Shown: positions 1-14,500, numbered from the stretch's first letter. The stretch: 64,000 nt of DNA from Diploptera punctata (GCA_030220185.1 JASPKZ010007249.1:496001-560000), one strand, 5' to 3'. Program-made: numbers and translations. The notes: a model not told the origin generated them from the sequence alone.

Positions 1-68
1 TTTGAAATTCATGAGTTTATCTTTCTTGTTTTTTTGGATGGTAAAAAAATCCACATGTTTCATTGTCA

Positions 69-600
69 TAAGTCGTCATCATCATCTTCTTATTGTGCCC
101 TCCTTTCGGAAGGTCGATTACAAATATGGCCTCCAACCATCTCTATCTTCCCATGCTTTCCTTCTTTTTTAGTTCTTCCCAGTTGTATCCTCTTTCTTAT
201 AAACTTTTCTTCACTTGGTTAATCCATCTATCTTATGGTCTATCTCATGGTCGTTTTCCTTATATCTTGAGATTTAACAGTCTTTATGGTAGTCTTTTCT
301 TTTCCATTCTTTTTAAATGTCCAAACATTTTAGTCTATTTTTTCTATGTCTGTTGTTAATCTTTTTACATTTAATATCTCCCTGATTTTGTCATTTCTTA
401 TTCTATCTCTCCTTGTTTTATGTAACATTCCACGTAAAAATTTCATTTCTGTGGCTTGGGTTCTGCTCAATTCCTTCTTTGTATATGTCCAAGTCTCAGA
501 TGCATATGTTAGAACTTGTTTGAAACAAGTTTCATATATTGCCATTTTACTCTTGATGGGTATATCTTTATTCCAGATTAATTGTTTAGTTAAATTATGA
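69..600 (-). pseudogene. Non-LTR retrotransposon (LINE) 3' end, decayed
   Basis: Minus-strand frames read as the C-terminal tail of an insect LINE polyprotein: a segment near 545-350 with ASETWT, then RRDRIRNDKIREIL, and in other frames FGHLKRMEKKRLP. The 3' end near 70 runs into a GAT-rich tail (gatgatgatgac on the minus strand), typical of these elements. Several stops and frameshifts make it non-functional. It lies outside the recognised dynein exons, on the same strand. Confidence 0.7.
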
Positions 601-723
601 AAAGCTTTAAAATAAAATTGTTACAAGTAACAAGTGAATTATGACTACAACATTTAGAAGGCTTTGGGATAATTGTATGTATCATTTTGTACCTTCCTTC
701 CTCTCTAATAAATAAGGCTGTAA

Positions 724-930
724 TTAAGAATTAAATTAATGTTTTTATTATCTCACCTCATATCCTTTTTCTTCTAGACAGCAGTTTCGGAACTATATCT
801 CCATCGTCAGTAGCCTCTCAACCTCAACACTGAATTTCAATAAAAAGGATATGAGGTGAGGTAATAAAAACATTAATTTAATTCTTAAATTAAACCTCAT
901 AGTGTTTTTTCCCTGTGAAAGTTAAATAAA
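724..930. mobile_element. PLE-derived fold-back element, B-type tail
   Basis: Inverted arms at about 724-770 and 841-890 share CTCACCTCATATCC and its complement. The right end continues into the tail TTAAACCTCATAGTG then TTTTTTCCCTGTGAAAGTT, the same tail seen near 18617, 25690 and 31010. The loop carries a hammerhead ribozyme motif on the minus strand (774-815). Confidence 0.75.
774..815 (-). ncRNA. Hammerhead ribozyme motif (PLE arm)
   Basis: Read on the minus strand: helix I strand CTA, core CTGACGA plus an extra T, stem II GGAG/TTCC, GAAA, stem III AC/GT with loop TGCT, cleavage nucleotide C17 (complement of 777), then TAG pairing with CTA. All conserved core residues except the one-base insertion after A9 are present. 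Confidence 0.7.
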
Positions 931-1009
931 TAAGGCTGTAATTTCTTACATTTCAAGTCAATTGCACCCATAATCTGAATTTAAGCAAAGACAGCAGTTG
1001 GTTTCTTTT

Positions 1010-1430
1010 ACTTCAATCACCATGTTTTTGTTGAGACATCATTGATGCATAATGGAAGATGATAGACACATATTTTTTATCCTTCCATTTCAGAATCATT
1101 ACACCATCTGAGTATTAGGCAATGACTTGTTCTTATTTTCAATTTTTTTTCTTTGCCTCAGATGGTACATTTTTTTTCTGTTGAGGCCAAAAATACTGGT
1201 TACATTAATTCCTTATGTTTTTAAAAGTGCAGCAAGATCAGGAGAGTTGTAGTAATTATCCATCCACAAATTATATTCTTTGTTGAACAGATCATCCATT
1301 AGTTTCACAACAATAGACAAAGTTTTGTTTGTTCCTCCATATTGCAAGGAAGTTTCAACAACCATGCCACTGCCAGTATATTCTAGAAATTTCCATAGGT
1401 AATTTATACTGGATTCTCACAATTCAAACA
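1010..1430 (-). pseudogene. piggyBac (PGBD4-like) transposase fragment
   Basis: In shifting minus-strand frames the sequence reads like the catalytic core of piggyBac transposases: GSGMVVETSLQYGG, then LSIVVKLMDDLFNKEYNLWMDNYYNSPDL (broken here between frames), then LNRKKM. The D in the MDNYYNSP stretch matches the family's third catalytic aspartate region (family knowledge). Frameshifts and an in-frame stop make it a relic. No terminal repeats were found. Confidence 0.65.
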
Positions 1431-2344
1431 TTTTTATTCTGAATTTACAAGTCTTTAGAGGAATGTAAATTCTCAATAATAACCTCCCCTCCCACAATAT
1501 TAGGCTGTTATCTATAGTAATGATTTGACAAGGTATATAATTGATTTGGAACTTCATATTGAGGGAGTTATATATTATGAATTTTGAAGAGTTGTCAAGG
1601 CCAGAAGTTTGGAAATTCCTTGAGATTTCTTGCTATTCTCTCATATATCCTTCACCCCTTGTTTAGTAGGCTAATTTGCAAGTGAGATTATTTTTTTCTT
1701 GTCATTTCTATATATGATTTAATATTATCAGCATTGGAATAATTCTAATAATTATTTATTAATAAGTGAAGACCTATTTCCACTCTTATTAAACAGATTC
1801 TTGTTATTAATATGACTAAAAAAAATATCCAGACTTAATGTTATGAAAATTGAGAAAATTAGAACTGTCAGCATTAGCTAGTATAATATTTCTTTTTATT
1901 TCATTGTTGCAACCACAAAACTGGCTAGATGAGCTTTAGGAAAAAGAAGTTAGGGCTATATATTAAGAGATGAACAAAATTGCTTGCAGTTGTTCCTCAA
2001 AATAGTCCACACGAAACTTGTAAAGAGCTTAAGACATGAAACAAACCCAATAACTTGAATTAAATATTATCAGTGATACAAATGATATGAAATATTTCCA
2101 GTAAACTGTTTCTGTTTCAAATAGCTAATTTTGAAAGTACAACAAGAATATCTGTATTAGCTATACACAATGATTAGTTCATTCATTTTAAAGTGTTATG
2201 TTTAATTTTTCTTGCAAAATAACACATATCCTGGATATGTTTTATTCTGCAAAGAATAGAAGTGTGAAGAGATAATATACATATTTAGAGAAAGAAGAGA
2301 AGAGAAGAGAAGAGAAGAGAAGAGAGAGAAGAGAAGAGAAGAGA

Positions 2345-2375
<31 letters not shown>

Positions 2376-3190
2376 GAAGAAAGAAAGTGATAGTTATAAA
2401 GTTGAATAGAAATATCTGTACATTGATAATGAAATATCTTTTATATACAAGTATGTAAAGAGATAGGAAACAGAAGGAAGTATCAGTGATAATAAAACTT
2501 GAACAACTAATAATAAAATGCTTATAAATTATAGAAATAAAATCTGATTAAAAATAACTTTTAAAGAAACTTTTAGAAGTTGACTATAGTTGGTCCAACA
2601 TATCCAAAAATTATTTTTTGCCATTTCATATATTTTAAAATATTAACAAAAATTCTAAACATGTCCATTTTAATAACAATTCATGAGCATGCCCCTTCTG
2701 AAAAATTTTGTCAAATTAGTAAGTCCATAATTTATTTTATTTTGCATAGAAAGAGACTACTTTTTCTTGATGTTGAATTTAGTGAATGCTTCTTTCATAC
2801 ATAATTTTGAAAATTTATGAAGCTATCATATTCAAAAGCTAATTATTGAAACATTATAATCTTACTGAACAAATGGCATCTCTAAGGTAAGATATTAACA
2901 GTTAATTTCAATTGGTTTCTTTCTGCACACGTTACCTTTATTTTTAACATAATATATTATATGAAAATTTTAAAAAATATGTCCACATTTCTTTCTGATC
3001 TGCTAAAATATCTTTTTTATTAAAACATATGCCTATTACTTCTAGAAAATACTGATATTTTAGGAGAATGTAAATAAAACTATATACAAAAAAGTTATAC
3101 AATTGAAATATTGTAAAAGAAAGAGTTTTTGAAGCACATAATGATGAAGAATATTGGAATAAATGCTAAAATAAATTGCAAGGATATAAC
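1431..3190. other. AT-rich intergenic or intronic stretch
   Basis: Apart from the purine microsatellite at 2287-2390, no gene, RNA or transposon signature is visible here on either strand. If the dynein gene continues leftwards, this is part of its next intron; no further dynein exon was recognised. Confidence 0.5.
2287..2390. repeat. (GAGAA)n/(GA)n microsatellite
   Basis: Repeated GAAGA units grading into GA dinucleotides, purine-only on the plus strand for about 100 bases. Confidence 0.95.
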
Positions 3191-3339
3191 CTTGGTAGAT
3201 GTCATTAATTGTTGCCAATGTCTCTCTCTTATAGCTGGATTCTGAAGTTCGCCTACAGCTCTCAGTGATGTGAGCATATTTTTCACAGTGGCTTCAAGAG
3301 AGATGTATGTGTCCCATGTACGCATCTCCTTGTCCAATG
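3191..3339 (-). CDS. Dynein heavy chain exon 14 of 14 (DHC_N2)
   Basis: Acceptor ATTTTCAG; the donor GTTATATC is weak beyond the GT but falls where the family has a conserved K|V boundary. Encodes ALDKEMRTWDTYISLEATVK, NMLTSLRAVGELQNPAIRER, HWQQLMTSTK. Phase 0 end. No further exon is visible in 1-3190, so the gene continues off the window. Confidence 0.93.
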
Positions 3340-6300
3340 CTGAAAATATGTTAGGTATATAAATAATCTTATTGGTTTAACATTTCTCACTGAAAGATAA
3401 ATTATATTTGAAGAGAAAAATACAAGGTCTAAGCGAAAATTTTTCTCTTCAAATATATAAATAATCTGTTTAATATTTAAAGGAAGTGACACTATTAGGT
3501 TTATTTTAATTAATAGAGAGTTAGAATTTTAATGACTTACCTCATATTTGTACATTTCTTGAAGTTGTAACATATCGAAACTAGTCTTCAGAAATCTACA
3601 AATATGAGGTGAGTCATTAAAATTCTAATTATCTATTAATTAAAATAAACTGCTGTAAACATTTTAGTTATCAATTCTAATGTTTAACTAAAACTTATAA
3701 TTTTTACCTCTTATTTCTTTGGCAAATTTCTTGCATTCAATATCCATATTTTCCACATCTACTTTTCTCCAAGGTGTTGTCTTCCAACCTTCTATGCTTG
3801 TCCGTACTATGTACACATAATCCCATAATTGCTGTAATGTAATTGTAATAATAATAGTAAATTTCAGCAGAAACTTGGTGAAGCAAAATACAAAGAATTT
3901 TCATAGGAATTCACAATGTTAGAACCAGAGGATTCTAACTACATTTTTATAATTTTCTTTATTAAATGGTTCTTAACCCTTCAAGCCAGGAGCCCGAATA
4001 CATACTTCCATATATATTTCTTCCTTACCAGCAGTATTCAGAGTATATACTCACTGGATGCAAGCTCTTATAAAAATCATCATTCTTCTGCCATCTCTTG
4101 GGATTTAGAGGTACTAATCTATGTAACCTTGTATGCTTGAAGATCCTCTTCTACATTTCTACAGACATAAACACATTCTGAGATGATAAAATTTCCATGA
4201 ATTTTAGCTGTTCTCTTTCAATGGTCCACACTCCTGAAAGATTAGTGCATATAAATATGGCACAACTAAGCATATTGTGCAGACTCAGTTCTGATGAAAT
4301 TATCCAAATTTTAGATGAACCTTTATTAGAAAATATTAGAATTTCTGATAGTGGTAGTAAGATAGATACTGATATATAGAAATTTATGACAGCTTTGTGG
4401 GTGATAAGCAAGAGAAAATCAATAAAAGTGCCATAAAAGAAAGTAGTGAGTTAGAAGACAAAACCAGTCAGGTTGATCCACCTTCGAATTGCCACAAAAC
4501 ATAAAGTGCCAGTAATTAGGATTGGTAAAAAGTAAATAATAATTGCAAAAAAATATAAAATTCCATTTAGTGGTAAAGGTGGGCCTATCTGTGAAGTAGG
4601 AAGTGAATCAGAGACATTACTTTTTTTTAAAACATTTAATACATACAATATTCAAGGAACCAACACATATAGCCAATAAATTTATAAATTCAAACCAAGA
4701 CCATCTAAAGCCACAGTCCAGGGATCATCAATTGAAAGATACAGATATTGACGAGCTGTTATTTTTATATCTCATTTTAAATTTTAATAGGCATTATTCA
4801 AAAGCCATCAATAAAATAATATTTTAGCAAAAATCCTCTTCTTGGCACTCCTATATTTTACCACTCCATGTCACAAGATAGGTTTTAACTTCTGAAGAGT
4901 TAATTCATTTAATTGATAATGACATGATTCTGAATTTTGAAGGAAATAAAAAAATATTCTAAACAGATCCCATTGTAAAACTAAACACACACGGCAAACA
5001 AATAGATTTCCCATACTATGGCAGACCCTTTAAAACACCAATTCTAGGTACCAGGCACTTTATTGAGAGCATTCCTCCTACTGAAAAGAAAAAAATGTGG
5101 CAGGGTGTTGCAAAAAAAAATATATATATACCATACTTTATCCAAGTTTTAGGTGAGTATTTGAATTATTTTTATACACCCAGTGAAGGACGGCTCTCTT
5201 CTTGATATCCCTGAAAAATACCGTTATGGTGTGTTAAGTTGTTGTATATATATTGTATTTCTTTCAGAACCCTGTAAGAAAAAGCAGCTAGCAGTCATTT
5301 TAAATACTGCCACAGTGGTGTCAGTGGATTTAAATACCCGGCTTGAATAGTTAAGAGTCATTTCTATAACTAACATTTATGTTTTGTCCATATGTTTATA
5401 ATCTGTGAGTATTGTGCAGGTCAATCATTACTACACACCTTTTCCTTTATCAAGGTCTAAACTTTAATTTGGTCTCCTGATTTTTTTTTTTTTAAATAAG
5501 AGAGAACCATATGGTTCTAACCTCACAAACTGTTGAGTCAACTTCTCCAATCTCTTTATATTTCATTTACTCCACTACATGGCACAACAGATCTAGAAGT
5601 CCCTTGGCTTAAAAACAGCTGCTGGTCTCACATCCATGTGTTAATCACAGAAGTAGATCATCTACCTATATTTTATAAAGAAAATTTCTTGTGGGCCACT
5701 GCACAAGTCTTCAGCAACTTATCAACAAGTAAGAGACATATTTTACCTTTGCTAAAGTTAAGTGCATTATAATCAGTCAATAATTGTAAAAACAAATGTG
5801 GTTTTACAATTTTTTATCATGTTGTTGTTTTCCAATGGCTTGCATTTGGGATCCTTTAACCCACTTTCTACCCATTCCACAGTAATTATAAAAACTGAAA
5901 ATTCTCAGCCATTAATGAAAGAAAGAAATTCTGAACCACAAGCAAGATTTCTTGGTGGAAGAGTTCGGAGATTTACCTCCATCCAAGTTATATCTCCTTC
6001 CAACTTTTATAGGAATAAATCACTATGAGGTTTAATTTATCTTATATCTCTTTATCCAGCAAGAATCTAAAAAATTATGAGTTATTATGAACAAAATATT
6101 CCATGAAAAATAATGATACAAGATATCACTCAATCCTGAAATATGTTTTCTTTTGTAGTACAGAAAAAACAATTCTAGCTGGTTAACCTTTTTTTTTAAC
6201 ATTTTAGAGATCTCTCTCTTATCACACATATGAGATTTTATAACAACTGCTGTTTCTTTTCCCTGCTGGTCATGAAAACAATAAAGAATATAAAACCATA

Positions 6301-9300
6301 GTCAATATACTATACAGACTTTTTTTTTTGTAATCAACTGAGAGTGTGCTATAGATGACTTAAGATTTCCACCAAGAAATACCTTTTTAATTTTAATAAC
6401 CTAAAATGGTGTCCAACTCAGGGTTTGGTCGAGTGATGAGATGAGATAAAGCCCCTATATTTATAAAAGGTATGTGAGTGACAAGGGTGCTGACCAACTA
6501 TGCCTGATGCACTGTCACAGGAGCAGATGAACAAAATGAAGGCAAAATAGGTGAGATGAATATGGAGAAATGGTGGAATGAAATTTGTGGCAGGGGAAAA
6601 TGGGAGAAACCCCAAGAAAATCTGCCCAAGCTCTGTTTCTTCCACCATGAAAAATCCACATGGAGTGAATAGACTCGAACTTGAGACCCTAGCAGTGAGA
6701 GGACATCTAACTGCTTGTGCCATGGAGCTGCGAAGAAATACTTTTACTTTAGAAAACAAATTAAAGAGCAGGAACATAAATAAATATGTCAATATGCATT
6801 ATTTAAATATGTATATCAAAGACAAAAAAGTTCAAATAATTCCTATTTACACTTATATATATAAGTGTTAGTAAAAATTATTTGAACTTATATACACATA
6901 ATTTTTACCAGAATGTCCACTCAAAAGATTTCTGGATGGTATTTATATTGAGGCCAAAAAGGTTAACAAATGTCCTATGTGATTGCACTATGTTGATGAT
7001 CATGATAAATAAATAAATATATATCCAATTAATGGTGTTACTGAAGGTTAAAAGAAGAACTTTATAGGTACCTTGATATCTTTTGGTCAGCTCACATTTA
7101 CATGAAAATATCATGAATTTTCTAAAAATGAAATATTTAAAATTGTTAAACTCTTGAAATCAAACTATGGGTCCCTAAGCACATTAGAGGTATTAAGTTT
7201 TTTTTAGATAAAATAGTGGGTCTGATCCCACCAATTTATATCCAAGTTCTATTCTATAAAATTTAGAACTTAAAACGTTCTTCACTTATTCATATTCAGA
7301 GAAGGATTGTAGGTAATATTCAGCTATCATTAAAATAAAAATTTATTTTATCCTTTGCCATCTTACCTCCTACTTTTGCTATAAGGTGATCTGAGAATAT
7401 GCAGGTCATTGGTATTTCAGGGCTTATTTCACCTTATAAATATTCAACTACCATAATTAAAACATTTTGTCTGTTCATTCTTACCTCTTAGAGTTGTTTT
7501 TTGTTGAACATATGTATCAGAACTTCTTAGCCTTATCGTCAGAACTGTAATCGCTGACAATGGTGCTAAGAAGCTCTGAAACATATATTCGACAAAAACG
7601 ACTCTAAGAGATAAGAATGAACAGACAAAATGTTTTAATTATTAAACAAACCTCTTAATTTAACTTTTATAGGAATTAATCACTATGAGGTTTAATTTAT
7701 GGTGAAATTAAATGTTTCTTACCTCTCCTCATATAAATCTTCTAAGTAGATCGCGATTTCGAGACCATAATGGTCTCATCTTCAGTATTCTTGGCGACTG
7801 ATGTTATGTCGATCAGAAGAAACTCTTCTTCTTCCCTCTGTTCAACAGAGTTTCTTCTGATTGACATAACATCGGTCGCCAAGATTGTACTGAAGATGAG
7901 ACCGTTATGGTCTCGAAATCACGATCTACTTAGAAGATTTATATGAGGAGAGGTAAGAAACATTTAATTTCACCATAAACCTCTTAATGTTACTTCCTAT
8001 TGTATTTTAAAATAAATTCAACTACCAACTCTATATATTTACCTTAAGCATTCTTAGTTCTTTTCGACATTGTTTGATCTGTTTAAAATCTGGAACATTG
8101 ACTTCAAAGAGAGAAGCTGAATCTTGTATGTTCCTCATTTCGGTTTCATGTTCTAATATTTCTAGATTTACATCATCCACTAAGTCATAAGGATACTGGC
8201 AGTCAAATCTACAAATTTGAAATGAAAGCAATTAAATAACTTTTGGAAGAATTAATATCATAATTATCTTTATTATTTTGATGTTATATTTTACTTTAAC
8301 ATGTTCCAGTCCTGAACAAATTTATGTTCTGAAAGGGAAAATTAATGTCTGAACTGGGAATCAAACTTGAACCTCTGATTCTATATGCTGGCATGCAGTC
8401 TATTACACCATTTGAGATACGATACAAATGTTGACATTTCTTTCCACATATACTGTCTTATGTCCAAAGACAGATAGCTAGAACTATTAACAATGCTATC
8501 AGATGACTTCTATCCAAAATATTTTTAACGAGAATTTTCATTACTTTTATCCGTAAAGCTTAATATTTTTATGTAATATTTTCTTTAATGTGTTTCAGTC
8601 CTGGACAAATTAATTTTTTGAAAAGAAAAATTGAAGTCTGAACTGGGAATCGAACCCCAAACCTTTGACTCTGTACATAGATGTGCAGTCCATTACACCA
8701 TTTGAGACACAACTGATGGCATTGTTAATAGCTCTAGCTATTTGCCTTTGGATGTAAGGGAATTGTATACATGGAAAGAAATGTTAACATTTGTATCATA
8801 TCCCGAATGGTATAATGGATTGCTTGCTGACATAGAGAGTCAGAGATCCAGGGTTCAATTCCCAGTTCAGAGGTTAATTTTTATTTTCAAAAAAATCTTT
8901 AATTAAATTGCTTAATTGTACATTTTCCTTTTTTATCATAGTACTTACATCAGAATTTTTACAGAAATAACTCTGACAAGGAAACTGTCAACTATTGCAA
9001 GCCAAAACCTACCTAGAAATTTCTCCCAGAGAATCGTTGTGATGTAACCAAGACCATGTCCAAAAAAATGTCATTTTAAAGCACAAGGTACAAAAATCAA
9101 AGCCAGAACCCAGCAATAGCAGCCCACTGTATGGAGCAGATATAGATCCCTACATTAGTTAAGCACAGAGTGAAGTGAGGCAGGACGCAGCATGGACAGT
9201 GGGTAGTGAGGGTTTTCCAGTCTGCCAATACAGGAGTTGTATTACTTCCCTATAGTTAAATGAGAGATTGGCACTTGATTTTAGTGTCTTGCAGTCAAAA

Positions 9301-11492
9301 ATTGCAGATGGCTTTTTGGACACAGCCTTTGTACATCACAACGCTTATCTGGAAGAAATTTCAAGATAGGTTTTGGTGTGCAATGGTTGACAGTTCTCTT
9401 TTGAGTATAAAATTTTCTCAATATACTTATTGATTATAATGGCATATTTTATTTAATTATAGAAAGCATGTAGCCCCTATTTCCAAAGACAACTGAAATA
9501 TTATTTGGCACAATTGAAGCAAGGAATGCTATTCCTAAATTGATATTTGATATCTTCAAGAAATTTAAAGTACTGCAGAAAGCATAACATGAAATGCTTT
9601 CACTTTAACAATATTAGAGATTCAGTGGCAACAATCTTTACAAAAAGACTCATACAATTTTTTTGTGATTGCCAAGATAAGCCTTTAAAATTATCAGTTT
9701 TTTAAAACCACATTTCTGTTATATTCATATTTTTTATTATTCTGCATCATTCTCAGAACTCAGAATCAGTTCTAGTGGATTACTGGTTAAAGTATAAAAT
9801 TATCCCCCCATGGACTATCACCTTGACGTGGTGGGGATGCCGAGTACTCAATGAACCAGATGACCAAATCGGGGAAGTTTAGCTTTGCTAACTTGCTGGT
9901 TGGTTAGAGGTGAGAGGAAACTAAGAATAGTCCGCAACATGGGAGACATCTGCTAGAAGGTTGACTTCAACCAAGAAGTCTGCAACGGTCTACGAGGCGA
10001 CGTGATACCAGGTGATCATCATAACGGCTCAAGGGGCAGAAGCAGTAACCCTTTCTAAAGGGGTTAATACTTAGAGGAGCATGGATAGAGCTCTGAGACA
10101 GAGCCCTGTCATTATCCTTACCCTGCACAGTGCTCGTAACACGGTCAGGGGACATTTATTATTACTGATTCATCTCAAAGCAAAGGCCAGATTGCACCAA
10201 GAAGAATGTATAATTATAAACCAAAAGGGAGAAGAATGTTGGGAAGACCATTGAAGAGATGGAAGGACCAATTTGACCTATAATGAGATCGGAACAGGCC
10301 ATTGGGCTTAATCCTTGTTGTTGATGATGATGATTATAAAATGATTGAATATTTACCTAAATGGTCCGTCTCCTCAACTTTATTAGTTATTTAAATGTAG
10401 CGCTTTCAGGACTAGTCCTATCATCAGCAGGATCCAAAAGTAGTGTTTCACTGAAGATCTGGAAGAGGGGGTTACACGTACTGGGTTCGTTTTCATTTAT
10501 CAGATGGTCGTTGTTGTTAGCTGCTTTCAAAATTTCCATCTCCTCGAGTACATTTATCTTTGCTGGATTATTTTCTCTGTGTATTACTGTTAGGGTGTTT
10601 TCAATATCTAATATGTGATGTCCTTCTTGGATAACGTGTTTTGTATAGCTTGATTTTCCTTCTGCGTGAATAAAGTCTCGAAAATGTTCTTTAAATCTGA
10701 ATGTTAAAACTTCTGTTTGTACTTCCTATATAAAATTTGTTGCAATCCTTACATGTCAATTTATATACTCCTTTGCTGTTGAAAATGTTATTTTCTTCAA
10801 TGTTATCATGTTATTTAATTTGTTATTAGTTCTGTAAGCTATTTTTACGTTTTTATAGGCTTTCTTTAGTGTATTGGCTAATTTTGATGTTTCTTTTCCT
10901 GTATAATATCTCAACGGAACATATCATGAATCTTATATAAGTTGATTATTGGTTACCATGCTTTGGTTCCAATGTTTGTAGGTTCAAACCTGACCATGGT
11001 TGATGGACTTTTAAGAGTATAAAAATCCTGAACATGGTTTCTTCTGGAAGGGAAGCAAGCACAGCTGAGATCCTGAGTCACAGATTTATAGCACATATAA
11101 GAACCTCAAGTTTGAAATAAGAAGCCTCTGAGCAAACTTCTCTGCAAATATATTCATATTTGAATATTGCAAAAATATGACCTAATTTAATAAAGGACAT
11201 TATTAACTAAAAATTCTATTATGCATAGGACATTTGTTTTCTAAATATGTATAAAGAGAAATGAATTTTATATCTGATTCTGAGTAAGAATCATGTTTTA
11301 ATCTATCAGAACAGTTGCCACTCTTTTCTAAAAATTTAAAAATTAGATTAATACTTTAATGTCAGATATTAATCTCTTACATTAGGACATTTCCCAACCT
11401 GTGGTTCGCGAACCCCCAGGGGGTTCGCCAAAACTTTTCCATAATGGTGGGTTTTGAGGTAGGCATATTATTTCCTTAATTTCTGCAGCATT

Positions 11493-11569
<77 letters not shown>

Positions 11570-14500
11570 TGGATTTGCAATCCCTTCAAAGAGTCAACAA
11601 TTTTAGAATCCACATTAAGCATAAATGAAAAAGAGCAGCTTCTCAACATTTCTACTGGTTTTTAGTTACAGAAAAGTTATAAATCTCTGTCAATAATTGG
11701 GTTTTGGTTAAGTTTAAAGGAGTTCACAGTGTTAGCAAATAAAGCCATGACGGCTTTATTACCCTTTTCATCCACATATTTGTGCGAAAAGTCGTTTTCT
11801 TCATATGCCTATTTAAAAAATAAATACAGAAGCAGACTTTGTGCTGAGAGTAATTTGATACTTTATTTAACTTCTATAGTTCCTGACTTCAAAGCTCTGT
11901 GCCATGGAAAGCAGATGCAACCTGCTCACTGAATTCCAAAGAAGAGGTGAGTAATTGCAATGAAAACTTGTATTTATTATTACAACTAACTTTTAAGCTG
12001 TAACTAGAGTTACTTTATGTTTTAAGCGTTAAGGGTTAAGTTAATTCAAGGTTATATTTAAATTAATATTGGGAAGTAAACATTATGAGGTTATATCATT
12101 AATAGTGAGTGGAGAACTTATTTTTAACGACTCACCTCATATAGTTTCAAATTTCTTTGATACCGGAGGTTTCAGACAATATCTTGTCCCTCTTCAGTCA
12201 TGACTGAAGAATTGTCTGAAACTGCCGGTATCAAAGAAATTTGAAATTATATGAGGTGAGTCATTAAAAATAAGTTCTCCACTCACTATTAATTCAAGGT
12301 TATTAAACTTTTTTGCTTGGAATTAAATTTTATGCATATCTACTGTATGCATTTTTAAAAGTCAGTGGTTCACTTAACTCAGATCGTTGTGGAAGGGATT
12401 CGCGAGTCGAAAAAGATTGGGAACCACTGCATAGGATATTATATGAAATTTAAATTTGATTATCAAAATTCAAAATATCATAAAGAGTATTACAAATTAC
12501 AGGTACACTACAGTTTCAAATATCTTTTTCTATAGATGAAACCTGATTATATTGATAAAATATTACACACATTTGTTCCCTAGTTATCATTGTTATTTAC
12601 ATTTACTTAGGTTATTAAACTTAATGTTCTAATGTGATAAAGCAAGACTTTATTTTACTTATATTATTTAAATATTTTGATAATAAAACACAGTGATGAA
12701 CACTATAATTTATTTTACCTTAAGAACTCTACTTTCTTGAACTTATCCCTGAATTGATTCTGTTGAACATCAAAATTAGCAATTCTGTTACGAATGCAGG
12801 CCACTTCTGTGGCTTGGAGAGGAGCAACTTGCTGCTTCACAGTGACAGCTATCTTCTTTGTATTATTCCACTGTTCAGGCAATTCCTGAATAAAAATATT
12901 AGTACATATGCAATAAATGTAAAGAAAGTTTTATGAAAAAATACTATGAACTTCCTTGATCATATTTTTAAATTTAAAAAAAAATCTGGTAATTTGGAAA
13001 ATATCAACATTATTTTTGAAAGAGTACTGTATTATGCTATATATTTTTTTAATTGTTATCAATTCCTCTTAAGTTATCAAAACAATTATTGAAAAAATAT
13101 TTGATTTAAACATGACATAATAATCGTATAAGAACAGCAAAACATACGAAAACTTAAATACTCTTTATACAGGGTGTTTAAATAACATCAATGTGCATTA
13201 TATGATGAAAGACAATGAATTAATAATTTTATAAGAACAGAAACTCAAAAAAACAAAACAAATCAATGAAACAACCAAAATGAAATTTTTAAGGAAAATC
13301 GCTGAGAGAAAATTCGCAGCTCTGTTATTAGAGAAGAATGTGAAATTGAACCTATAAACCTCTGGATAAATGATAGAAGACTAAATTGGAATGATCATAT
13401 AGATAGAATGGAGAACAGTAGACTAGTGAAGAAAGTACATGACTGGACACCTCAGCAGAAAAGGCCTTTAGGAAGACCACAACTACGATGGAAGGACGTC
13501 ACCATACCCCGGGACTGTAGTGAATGAACACGCAACAAGCTGCCCACTTTCATGCTTAGAGGAAGAAGAAGAAGAATAAGAGGTACTGGTAAACCATATC
13601 CAAAAAATGCATGATTTGTGTGCTATGGGGCAACAAAGATTTCTTTCATATGATCAATAGCATTTCGTAATCCTTGATTGAAATCCTATTGCATCGTTTT
13701 GTAATTAATGTATGATATGATGCTCTGTTGGGGTTAGAGAGTTTATTAGCCATTGATTTTTAGTCTGAAACATTAAAATTATTTGGCACCTCATAGTGGC
13801 CAAACCATGCAGTTTTGAAGATTATTTTCTCTTGTAAAATGATTGTCTTTGTTTCTTCAAACATTCCTTAAAAGAAGAAAAATATATATAATAGGAAGCA
13901 GCAATGAGAGAATTTATCTTACTATTCATTTTAACCCAGATAGAACCAATGTTTAATATGTAGCATAGTAACATTTTATATTTCCTATGCAGGACAAAAA
14001 TATAAAATCTTTATCAGAACAAAAAATAACATAAATAATTTTGTTTATTTTTTATTATTTCACTCACCTCATACTTCATAATTCATAGCAGACCCTGGGT
14101 TTCTTCACATAATTTGTGACATTGTCAATGCTGCATCACGTTCACAACTGACATCCAACGGCCTTCTATCCTGCAGACTGACCTCCGCGCCATCTGGTGG
14201 CCGACCGAAGAATTTCCAAATCAGTCCTCTTTCTTTATAACCGGGTATTTCAAAATTCATAGTTGTATTTTCATTCTACATAACTTAATAAAGTTGGCTA
14301 TCAAGTCATAGGAAAACAAGAATAACGTAAACAACTGGAACAAGATGGCGGCTTCAAACATACAACATTTCAACGAAAACATTTTCGAAAACTAAGATAG
14401 AAATTAAAAGATATTTGAAATTAAAAGAACTTAAAAAATGCAAGAATGAAAATACAACTATGAATTTTGAAATACCCGGTTATAAAGAAAGAGGACTGAT

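Larger units (their letters stand above)
7660..7976. mobile_element. Nested PLE fold-back, B-type tail
   Basis: TSD AAACCTCTTAAT at 7648-7659 and 7977-7988, inside the tail of the surrounding E-type element. Starts with the reverse B tail (TTTTATAGGAATTAATCACT), then arms of about 140 bases with a hammerhead motif in each arm. Confidence 0.88.
7454..8015. mobile_element. PLE fold-back, E-type tail, host of a nested PLE
   Basis: TSD ATTCAACTACCA at 7442-7453 and 8016-8027 (12/12). Arms at about 7455-7510 and 7585-7645 begin AATTAAAACATTTTGTCTGT and contain TTACCTCTTAGAG. The tail is AAACCTCTTAATGTTACTTCC, interrupted by the nested element 7660-7976. The central hammerhead-like sequence has a weak stem II. 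Confidence 0.85.
11388..12429 (+). mobile_element. hAT element, internally deleted
   Basis: Inverted ends: left TTTCCCAACCTGTGGTTCGCG, right complement GTGGTTCCCAATC; the CAGTGGTTCCCAACC type end is typical of hAT. Contains a transposase C-terminal fragment and a (AAT)n tract. A PLE is inserted at 12056-12288. Confidence 0.75.

Noticed and set aside
1..3190. Further dynein exons downstream of exon 14
   Set aside because: Searched the minus strand for the family's next block (KF-MTEE--L--LL) and saw none; the gene must continue beyond the window.
10597..10720. Host gene with GHHILDIENT peptide
   Set aside because: Matches the GIY-YIG region of a Penelope-like element, broken by frame shifts.
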